Origin: Trichlorobacter thiogenes
GTDB lineage: Bacteria > Desulfobacterota > Desulfuromonadia > Geobacterales > Pseudopelobacteraceae
Assembly: GCF_900167465.1 (NCBI RefSeq)
Contig: NZ_FUWR01000005.1
Location: 1-64,000 of the forward strand
Length of the DNA: 64,000 bases
Direction of reading: 5' to 3'
In this document: piece by piece, positions 33,483 through 40,799 of the stretch
How the letters are laid out: every line of letters begins with the position of its first letter
Position numbering within the stretch: the first letter of the stretch is position 1
Translations under genes and position numbers: made by a program
The notes under the pieces: model-generated
Told to the model about the DNA's origin: nothing
Database searches by the model: none
The model's input: only the letters and a program-made list of their open reading frames with translations

Positions 33483-33998
33483 TCACAATCCGGCAACATC
33501 TACAGCCCCTGATTCCAACCTTTTGGCCACCCTTGTCAGCACCAAATACACCAGCAGCGTCACAGGCGGGACCGTGATCAACCAGCCCAGCAACGCCTTA
33601 TATGACAACCAGAGCAGCAATGATAAGGCAGCAAAAACGCCTGTGTGATGGACGGTTAGCAGTTGATCAGGTGCAACGCTCGGCCCCCAGGGAATAAGCA
33701 GCTGGCCCAGTTTGCAAAACGGCACCAGCAGTGCCAGCTGAACCGGATAGAGCAGATAATTTACCGACTGAAGCACCAGATGGTTGAGCCTGAATCTCTG
33801 GGCAAGCCAGAGACAGATCAACGAGGTGCCCCAGAGTAGCGGTAGCACCCCCAGTGCTCCGCCGATACAGAGTGTCATGATAAGTTGACGCGGGGAGAGC
33901 CCACAGGTTGCGATTGCCCTAATGCGACAGATAAAAGGTTGGGATATCCGTTGAAGCAGTGGCCTGGTATTCGGGTCAGATCCGATCATGGTGAACAT
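33483..33998 (-). CDS. DUF2062 small membrane protein
   Basis: This protein has about 171 residues. SPRQLIMTLCIGGALGVLPLLWG near residue 35 and the two or three membrane segments that follow, ending with TRVAKRLES, fit the DUF2062 family. Such proteins are often near glycosyltransferases and envelope genes. It overlaps the Lgt-like gene by 23 bases, so it is cotranscribed; the second Met at 33989 is an equally good start. The role is unknown. Confidence 0.78.
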   Translation of the reverse strand: MFTMIGSDPNTRPLLQRISQPFICRIRAIATCGLSPRQLIMTLCIGGALGVLPLLWGTSLICLWLAQRFRLNHLVLQSVNYLLYPVQLALLVPFCKLGQLLIPWGPSVAPDQLLTVHHTGVFAALSLLLWLSYKALLGWLITVPPVTLLVYLVLTRVAKRLESGAVDVAGL

Positions 33999-35031
33999 GA
34001 AAACTGAGGGTGGCCCCGGTCACGGTGCTGCGTCCGGTGTAGAAGAAGATGATGCACCAGATCCCCTGCAGAAACAGGATCAGGGCCGGACTCCAGATGC
34101 TTTGCAGGCCTGCTGCAAGTTGAGCAGGTGCGCTTGTGGCACCACCCAGCAGCCAGACCATGGCAAAGGCATAGAGCACGCCGATCATTCCCATAATCTG
34201 ATAGGCTGAGATCCGGCCTTCTCCACGGTAATCGGCCCGCATGGTCTCTGAAAAGGAACGCCAGCCCTGGGTCACCGTGGTGGCCAGCAGAAAGGCAGCG
34301 GCATGGTGAGCGGAAAGAAACAGCGCGGTTGCCAGCAGGCCGCAAACGGTGTAGAGCACGGCAGTCAGCGCCTGAACCGGCAGTACTTCCACTGACTCCA
34401 TACCGTCTGCATAGGCGATCTTCTTGGTGCTGCCCTTAAAGACAAATCCGCGACCACTGAAAAGTCTGTGTAACCATCCTCCATCCTGCGGAACCGGCTT
34501 GCCATAGCAGCAGCCAAAGCTGATGCAGGCCAGCCGCCCCAGCCCCTCACCAAAGGCATAGGCAATGGCAATGGCCGCATAGGCTGCCATGACCGGAATC
34601 TGAAAGCCCAGTTGCGGACCAACCAGCCGGTTCAGCAGACCGATCAGAAACGGGGTGATGATGATCCCCACAAAGACTGCCCCCCCCACGGTGAAGGTGT
34701 GGGCCTTTTTCTCCACGATCCGCGCCACCAGCCGGGAGGCAGGTACACAGCAGCAGAGCATGGCTGCAGCCAGCAACGCCGTGCCCAGCGGCGACACCCC
34801 CACCGACCCCAGCAGCACCAGCAGCACGGCAACGGCCACCAGATAGGCGTTGGCGGTCAAGAGGCCGTACCAGGTAATATTGATCCCCAGCCAGCCGTTG
34901 CCGTGGGGGTCTCTGGCGGTTGGCACTGCGGCAACGATCTGCCAGCGTTCAGCCGGTAAAAAACGAAAACCCCACCAGAGGTAGGCGCCAAGCAGAAATG
35001 TTGCGATCAGCAGGAACAGGGCTGCGGACAT
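33976..35031 (-). CDS. Lgt-like (prolipoprotein diacylglyceryl transferase family) membrane protein
   Basis: This 351-residue polytopic inner-membrane protein has about seven TM segments. It carries the Lgt signature region GEGLGRLACISFGCCYGKPV around residues 165-185. True Lgt transfers diacylglycerol from phosphatidylglycerol to prolipoprotein cysteines. This copy has an unusual N terminus (LWWGFRFLPAERWQIV) and a 25-residue insert after CCYGKP. It also sits in a lipid/envelope operon, so it may transfer a diacylglyceryl group to something else, or be a paralogue beside a housekeeping lgt. It overlaps its neighbours on both sides (25 and 23 bases). Confidence 0.82.
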   Translation of the reverse strand: MSAALFLLIATFLLGAYLWWGFRFLPAERWQIVAAVPTARDPHGNGWLGINITWYGLLTANAYLVAVAVLLVLLGSVGVSPLGTALLAAAMLCCCVPASRLVARIVEKKAHTFTVGGAVFVGIIITPFLIGLLNRLVGPQLGFQIPVMAAYAAIAIAYAFGEGLGRLACISFGCCYGKPVPQDGGWLHRLFSGRGFVFKGSTKKIAYADGMESVEVLPVQALTAVLYTVCGLLATALFLSAHHAAAFLLATTVTQGWRSFSETMRADYRGEGRISAYQIMGMIGVLYAFAMVWLLGGATSAPAQLAAGLQSIWSPALILFLQGIWCIIFFYTGRSTVTGATLSFHVHHDRI

Positions 35032-37460
35032 GGGTTCTCCCCGGAGATGGAATAACCGGCATCCAGCCTGAGGCCGGGCTGCAGGATGGTGCTGTAGGTA
35101 TCTGAACTATGCGGAGCTTTTTCAACGCTAAAGGCCCGTGCACTGTCTCCCATCAGGGACAGCACAAGTCGGTTTGCGATCAGCTGCCGGATCGCTGCAA
35201 CCAGTGCATCCAGATTGCCGGCACTGAAAACCAGACCGGTCTCTCCGGCAACCATCAACTCCCTTGGCCCACCAGCATCAGAGACAATCACCGGCAGGCC
35301 TGATGCCTGTGCTTCGAGGACCACATTGCCAAAGGTATCGGTGGCGCTGGGGAAGACGAACAGGTCTGCCGAGGCATAGGCCCGCTGCAACTCTTCACCC
35401 TGCAGGTAACCGGTAAACAGCACCGGATAGCCCACAAGGGCGGCCTCCATCTCTTCGCGGTAAGGACCATCGCCGATAATGGCCAGAGCTATCTCTGCCC
35501 CTTCGTCAAACAGCCTGCAAAAGGCCTCCACCAGCAGGTCAAGCGCCTTTTCCTTTGAAACCCGCCCGACATACAGCAGCACGGTACCGTCAGCCAGTCC
35601 CCGTTGTTTCCAGTACTGCTCGACGCGTTTGTCCGGCCTGAACTGATCAGTATCGACCCAGCGCGGCAGCGGTTTCATCTTCTCCAGCGGCAGACCATGG
35701 GAGAGCAGCTGTTCCCGCGTACCGGCAGACGGGACCAGCACCTCTTCCATCTGATTGTAGAACCAGATCATATAGCTCCAGGCCGCCTGCTCCAGAAACT
35801 CGTCATTGGTCAGACTGCGGACATACTGGGGGATGTCGGTGTGGTAGGTACCGGCCACCGGGATGTTCATCAACCGGGCGATCAGCAGCCCCAGTAGACC
35901 CACCGTGCCGGGGGTGCTGACATGGATACGGGTAATTCCCTCTTTCTCGATGTAATTCAGCACATCCAGAATCGGCGGAAAGCTCAGCTTCAATTCAGGA
36001 TATTCAGGCAGCACAAAGTCGCCCACCGCCTGGAACTGTTTCACCCCTGCGGGTACCGCCTGACTGCCATCGCCGGAGGTAATCACCGTCAGACTAATGC
36101 CGCGTTCCTGTGCGGTCTTGATCAGACGCCGGATGGTCATGGCCACGCCGTTAATCTCATCCAGGGTGTCGGTAAACAGGGCGATCTTCTCCTCTGCAGG
36201 TGGAAACGGGATCTCCGGCAACTGCTCCGCTATCTCACGGATCAGTTCCTTGCCCTTGTGCTGATGATGAAAGGCCAGGTAGTAGGGGGAGATCAGTAGA
36301 TGCACCAGACCGATGGTGCCTGCCGTGTTGAGATAATCGAAAAAACCGGCCTGCATGGAGAGTGACATGAAGCGGTTGGTGTACTGGTACAGAATCCGGT
36401 TTGCCAACCGGCTGGTGACCATGAATATCTTCCGGTTCAGGTCAGCCCCCTTGATCCCCTCCAGAAAGAGGGTGTCATTGAGCAGCTGTCGGGCCTCACT
36501 GTCCAGCAGCTCTTCAAAGCTAAGCTCCCGCGATGAACGTTTTTCCGGCAGGTTTTTCAGCACAAACAGCCTGATCTTTTCCACAAAGGAACCTTTGTCC
36601 GTGCCCAGATTAAAAAAGCGGTCCAGCAGGGCACTGACAAAGGGGGTGGCGCTCCGCCTGCGCTCGCCGAAGCGTTCACGATAAAAATTGTGGGCCACAC
36701 CATAGAGACTGTGGGCCATGGTCAGAGGCCCGCCATGCTCCCCCTCTGCCCAGGTGCCGCCTTCCCGGACCGCATCAAGAAAGGCATCCAGATCCTCACC
36801 CCGACGGCTGCAGGTGTGAGCCCGCGCAATGAACAGGCCACCGTGATCGTCAGATCCCCCCACCACCCCCTTACGGTACGGTTCATCACCCAGAGGAGTC
36901 AGGTTGTGTTTGTCGGCCAATCGCTCGATCAGCGTCTGGGTCAGGGTTCCCACCAATGTCGCGGTAAAATTGTTGAACCGGCTGGCCCGGCAGCCGTTCC
37001 GAATCTCAAAGACTGAAAACAGCAACAGGCTTTTTTCAATAATCTCCAAGGTCAGCTTGTCGTTCTGGGCATAGAGCGGATGGGCCAGAAAATGGGCAAT
37101 CCCTTGCTGGTTCAAAAAGACAACCAGATCATAGATATTTTTACGCAAACGCATGATCTCGCCAAACTGGGCCTCGGAGATATGCAGCACCACAACATGG
37201 GCCTTGCAGTCATTTTCAGGAAAGTGGGTAGTAATCTCGGCGCTGATAAACGTCCTGGGCAGATGGGCGATCTCCAATGCCCCGCCGATGGCGTTGTGAT
37301 CGGTGATGGTGACATAGTCCATACCCCGGGCCAGGGCGGTCTGATACAACTGCCGGGGCGAGGTATAGCTCTCCGGGCAGTTGAATTTACGCATCGCCCA
37401 GTAGGTTGGCTTGTTAGAGTAGCTGGAATGGACATGCAGGTCGGCTTTATAGGTCTTCAT
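35007..37460 (-). CDS. PHP-domain / GT4 glycosyltransferase fusion
   Basis: This 817-residue cytoplasmic protein has two enzymes. Residues 1-290 are a PHP phosphoesterase domain: D7-L-H9-V-H11, ITDHN (52-56), FLAHPLY (124-130) and GGSDDHGG (201-208). A middle linker of about 130 residues follows. Residues 420-800 are a GT-B GT4 glycosyltransferase: GTYHTDIPQY, VLVPSAGTREQLL, PRWVDTDQFRP, LLYVGRVSKEKALDLLVEAF and TDTFGNVVLEAQASGLPVI. The acceptor-side motifs resemble lipid glycosyltransferases such as SqdX/SQD2 and PimB, suggesting glycolipid synthesis. A weak Pho-box-like pair lies about 110 bases upstream. Confidence 0.9.
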   Translation of the reverse strand: MKTYKADLHVHSSYSNKPTYWAMRKFNCPESYTSPRQLYQTALARGMDYVTITDHNAIGGALEIAHLPRTFISAEITTHFPENDCKAHVVVLHISEAQFGEIMRLRKNIYDLVVFLNQQGIAHFLAHPLYAQNDKLTLEIIEKSLLLFSVFEIRNGCRASRFNNFTATLVGTLTQTLIERLADKHNLTPLGDEPYRKGVVGGSDDHGGLFIARAHTCSRRGEDLDAFLDAVREGGTWAEGEHGGPLTMAHSLYGVAHNFYRERFGERRRSATPFVSALLDRFFNLGTDKGSFVEKIRLFVLKNLPEKRSSRELSFEELLDSEARQLLNDTLFLEGIKGADLNRKIFMVTSRLANRILYQYTNRFMSLSMQAGFFDYLNTAGTIGLVHLLISPYYLAFHHQHKGKELIREIAEQLPEIPFPPAEEKIALFTDTLDEINGVAMTIRRLIKTAQERGISLTVITSGDGSQAVPAGVKQFQAVGDFVLPEYPELKLSFPPILDVLNYIEKEGITRIHVSTPGTVGLLGLLIARLMNIPVAGTYHTDIPQYVRSLTNDEFLEQAAWSYMIWFYNQMEEVLVPSAGTREQLLSHGLPLEKMKPLPRWVDTDQFRPDKRVEQYWKQRGLADGTVLLYVGRVSKEKALDLLVEAFCRLFDEGAEIALAIIGDGPYREEMEAALVGYPVLFTGYLQGEELQRAYASADLFVFPSATDTFGNVVLEAQASGLPVIVSDAGGPRELMVAGETGLVFSAGNLDALVAAIRQLIANRLVLSLMGDSARAFSVEKAPHSSDTYSTILQPGLRLDAGYSISGENPCPQPCSC

Positions 37461-37562
37461 GGCGGCTGCCTCTCACTGGTTACGGCGGCTACGGTTGGCT
37501 TGAACAGGGTCACGGTTGCGTTCCATACGGTTCTTCTGCTGATTTTCATCCTAACAGCCCAC

Positions 37563-37580
37563 TGTTACGTTCAGGTTAAG
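37563..37580 (-). promoter_or_regulatory. Weak Pho-box-like pair upstream of the PHP-glycosyltransferase gene
   Basis: On the gene strand, CTTAACCTGAACGTAACA contains CTTAACC and CGTAACA exactly 11 bp apart, about 105 bases before the ATG. The first unit departs from the TGTNACA pattern, so this is the least certain of the five. Confidence 0.35.
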
Positions 37581-37608
37581 GTGGTGCAATAATCAGGTTG
37601 CGCCCTGA

Positions 37609-39816
37609 TTAGTTATGCGTGAAAGCGCTCCCAAGCCCCAGGGTCCGGCGAATATCCCACAGCTTCATAAACAGGGGATCAAAACGTTCATGGCGGACCT
37701 GTTCCTCTTCCCGTTGCCAGAAAATCAGCCCGGATACCGGGTAGAGGTAGCCGAAGGGATAGGCGGTCAGGCTGGGACGCTGCCGTGCCAGCAGTTCCAC
37801 CGGATAGCGGTACTGCAGCTCACGCTGGTGTACCAGCTGCAGTGCATTCTGCCGCACCAGCCGGGCCTGCAGCAGCAGCCGGTCTGACTCCTGCTGTCCG
37901 CCCAGCGCGTCTCGATGTTTTACGATCAAGGCCTGCAGGGTCAGACTCCGGTGCTGTGCCCGCAAGGCGGTCATCTGCAGGGCATCACAAAACTCTTGCG
38001 CCAGTGCAAGCGGTCCCTCGTCAACGCTGTTGTTCCGACGCAGGCGGCTGATCCGGGCGGCCAGTCGGTCCGTAACCGCCGCCATCTGCTGAGCATAGCT
38101 CCTCAGATCTGCCACCGGTCCGTTGAGCAGTGCCACAGATGCCGTGTCATCGGCATCGTGTAGCAGCCAACGGTATGAAAACTCCGGCGCAGGCTGAAAC
38201 GGCAGGTCAAAGGGGGCGGGCAGTTCTGAAAAGGGGGTGGCTGCCGCCAGATACCGCAGCAGCTCCTGCTGTTTGAGAAAACGATTCTGCAGCTGCAACG
38301 CCTGTTGCCACTGTCTGCTCAGCTTCCGATCCGGCAGCAGTTCGGCCAGACGGGAGAGCGGCGACGTGCCCCGCAACCGACCGTTGTCGCGGTACTGCCA
38401 GGACCAGCGGGCAATACTCCAGTCCACCAGCCAGTAGCCCCATTCCCAGCCGGTACTGAACGTCAGATGGCCATGCACGCCCACTTTTCCCATCAGATTG
38501 ATATCGTCCCAGCGGCTGTCCAGATACGGCAACAGCAGTAGCGGCACGGAACTGTCAAAGCCGACCCAGTAGGAGGATTCCGGCCAGTACCAGGTCTGAC
38601 GCCCGGACACCTCGGCCTTGGCTGCCTCAAGCATGAAACACTGGTTGCGATTGCCATAGACCGGTGCCTTGTCTTCCGATGCCGAGTAGCACATCACCGT
38701 ATGGATCAGGATACCACTTGCCGGATGCAGGGGACGCCGCACCTTTTCCTCTCCCTTGCCTCTGATGACGTGGGTGGCGTAGAGCAGGGGGCGTCCGTAC
38801 TGTTGCTCCACCAACTGCTCAAGATGTCGCTGGGCGCTGGGCAGCAGCCTGCTGATCAAGGGCAGGTGCTCACCCATCATCGATTCAAGGGTGATAAAAT
38901 CCCAGGGGACCTGAAACAGCCAGCCCAGGGTCTGCTCAACCTGGCGGCGATGGGTGGGCAGCGGCTTCAGCAGAGTTATTGCCTGAAAGGCCTGTTGCTG
39001 CAGCATGGCCAGCGAGATCTCAACCCCGCAACGAATGCCGCGGCCATGGGCATAGGCGACCATCCGGCGGGCATGGCTAGGCCAGGCAGCACGGTCCACC
39101 TCCCGCAGCAGAAAGAACTGAAAGCTGTTCTGACCATTGCGGGCCAGCCAGTCCAGATAGGCGGCAATATCCTCAAAGCCGCCCGGATGCAGCGGATCAT
39201 GCAGCTGCTCCGTCAACTCCATCGGGTGCAGGGTATGCAGATGAAAGCCCTGATGCCGGAAACGCGGTTGCCCGGAAAAACTGAATACCGCCGGCAGCGG
39301 CCAGGCACGGTAGCGAGGGAAAATGGTCTGGCGTGGATGCACAAATCTGATCTTCAGCTGTTCCTGCAGCAGGCCGTAGAGACCGGCGCTGACCCCCTCA
39401 GGCGTAGTGGCCTGCAGGTGCAGGACAGTTCGTGCCCCCTGACGGCTGGAACTCCAGCGATAGCGCTGATCCGGCACCTTCCCTGCAGCCGTCGGTGTTG
39501 TCCGGTCAGGCAACTGCAGGATCACCGCGCCATCACGATTAAGCGTCACGTCTGACTGAGGAAACACGCGCTGCAGCAGTTGCAGCGTATCGTCCACAGC
39601 GATTTTGGCAGGTGCTGAGGCCATCAGTTGGGGTGATGCATGGATTGAGATGGTGAGACGGCGGGAACCGGCATCTGCGGTGCTGGAAAACAGCAGCAGC
39701 CATAGCAGCAGAAACGGCAAGGTAACAGCGCAGAGGGAGCGGGACAAACGAGCCGTTTTCTTGGAGGTAGCAGAGAGGTGATCAGGGTCTGACACCCCAG
39801 GCAACAGTTTTAGCAC
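37609..39816 (-). CDS. Secreted or membrane-anchored glycoside-hydrolase-like protein
   Basis: This 735-residue protein has a signal/anchor helix at about residues 29-48 (TLPFLLLWLLLFSSTADA). Residues 55-160 resemble the small alpha/beta N-terminal domain found before the catalytic barrel of GH20/GH67-type hydrolases (TPEGVSAGLYGLLQE, IRFVHP). A barrel-like region follows (RFRHQGFHLHTLHPMELTE, YLDWLARNGQNSFQFFLL, YAHGRGIRCGVEISL, TLESMMGEHLP). The C-terminal 200 residues are helical. No catalytic pair was identified. It starts with GTG and overlaps psd by seven bases. It may trim a surface glycan or glycolipid in the periplasm; this is inference. Confidence 0.7.
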   Translation of the reverse strand: MLKLLPGVSDPDHLSATSKKTARLSRSLCAVTLPFLLLWLLLFSSTADAGSRRLTISIHASPQLMASAPAKIAVDDTLQLLQRVFPQSDVTLNRDGAVILQLPDRTTPTAAGKVPDQRYRWSSSRQGARTVLHLQATTPEGVSAGLYGLLQEQLKIRFVHPRQTIFPRYRAWPLPAVFSFSGQPRFRHQGFHLHTLHPMELTEQLHDPLHPGGFEDIAAYLDWLARNGQNSFQFFLLREVDRAAWPSHARRMVAYAHGRGIRCGVEISLAMLQQQAFQAITLLKPLPTHRRQVEQTLGWLFQVPWDFITLESMMGEHLPLISRLLPSAQRHLEQLVEQQYGRPLLYATHVIRGKGEEKVRRPLHPASGILIHTVMCYSASEDKAPVYGNRNQCFMLEAAKAEVSGRQTWYWPESSYWVGFDSSVPLLLLPYLDSRWDDINLMGKVGVHGHLTFSTGWEWGYWLVDWSIARWSWQYRDNGRLRGTSPLSRLAELLPDRKLSRQWQQALQLQNRFLKQQELLRYLAAATPFSELPAPFDLPFQPAPEFSYRWLLHDADDTASVALLNGPVADLRSYAQQMAAVTDRLAARISRLRRNNSVDEGPLALAQEFCDALQMTALRAQHRSLTLQALIVKHRDALGGQQESDRLLLQARLVRQNALQLVHQRELQYRYPVELLARQRPSLTAYPFGYLYPVSGLIFWQREEEQVRHERFDPLFMKLWDIRRTLGLGSAFTHN

Positions 39817-40799
39817 CCTGTTGCTAAAAGTGAGCGCACCTTGATATCGGTCTCCACCAAAGGCCGGATGAAACCCTGCGTAAATCTGCTGGCCACCCCG
39901 CTACGCAACTGATTCTGTAGCAGATCTGCGGCAAAGCTGACCCTGCCGGGCTGGAAAAGCAGGATATCGGTGCTGCTGCCAGGGCGGTAGAGACTCTTGG
40001 GCTGTCCCTTTTCCAGAAACATACCGACCCTGACCTGCCGGGGATCATCGTAGCCCTGGTGGCTGTAGGCCTGCACAATATCGCCGATCATCAATGCCAC
40101 CACCTCCACCATTGCCACCAGCCCGACCCGGCTGCCGCCCTCCACATCGGTGTCGATCAGGGTCACCACCCGCTTGTTCTTGGAATAGGGGGTGACCATG
40201 CTGACCACGGCGGTGGGATTGCAGCAGTGGTAGGCACCGTCAATACTGTAGAAGTCAACCACCTTACCGCTGACCGGGACATGGTTGTAGTGATACTTGT
40301 CCGGGGTCAGGCGGAACAGGGCAAAATCACCGTTTGCGAAACGATGGCGCCAGAAGCTGCGTTCAGGGCCGATCAGCTCTTCAAAGCTGAAAAACTTATC
40401 CTTCAGAAAGAACAGCTCTGTCTCCTGCAGCGAACCCACAATCACCCGTGCATCGGCCGGAGAGACCACCGCAGCAGGATCATCCGGCATCGGCCGACAC
40501 TGTTCGTACCTGATCCGGCGTTCAAAGACCTTGCGGGCCGTGTCCAGCTGTTCCGGCGGATCAAGGCATTCACTCAGATCAATGCCGCAGCGTGCTGCGA
40601 AGCTCTGCCGGTTCAAGAGCGGACGATCAAAGTTGACCGCCCCGAGGATTCTGGATGACCAGCTGCTGGTCAGCAGACGGAACAGCCCACTGCTGTTTTC
40701 CCTGACCTGATGGTAGAGCAGCTGCACCATCCGGTCACCCAGCAGCTGTTCGGTCATCACTGCGCCGCTATCCCGCTCGATATACTGGTGCTGCAGCAT
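39810..40799 (-). CDS. psd: Phosphatidylserine decarboxylase family protein
   Basis: Psd makes phosphatidylethanolamine from phosphatidylserine using a pyruvoyl group formed by self-cleavage. Family blocks are VSPADARV, FALFRLTPDKYHYNHVPVSG, VVTLIDTD, VGLVAMVEVVALMIGDI and the cleavage region LYRPGSSTDILLF. The cleavage site is GSST rather than the usual LGST, so activity should be confirmed. The ATG at 40799 has AAGGAG eight bases upstream; a GTG three codons earlier is less well spaced. It gives 329 residues, nearer the long (eukaryote-like) form. It overlaps the 816-residue gene and the hydrolase-like gene, implying one operon. Confidence 0.88.
   Translation of the reverse strand: MLQHQYIERDSGAVMTEQLLGDRMVQLLYHQVRENSSGLFRLLTSSWSSRILGAVNFDRPLLNRQSFAARCGIDLSECLDPPEQLDTARKVFERRIRYEQCRPMPDDPAAVVSPADARVIVGSLQETELFFLKDKFFSFEELIGPERSFWRHRFANGDFALFRLTPDKYHYNHVPVSGKVVDFYSIDGAYHCCNPTAVVSMVTPYSKNKRVVTLIDTDVEGGSRVGLVAMVEVVALMIGDIVQAYSHQGYDDPRQVRVGMFLEKGQPKSLYRPGSSTDILLFQPGRVSFAADLLQNQLRSGVASRFTQGFIRPLVETDIKVRSLLATGC

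Noticed and set aside
38701-39555. 284-residue plus-strand frame opposite the hydrolase-like gene
   Set aside because: It is an antisense shadow with no ribosome-binding site and atypical composition.
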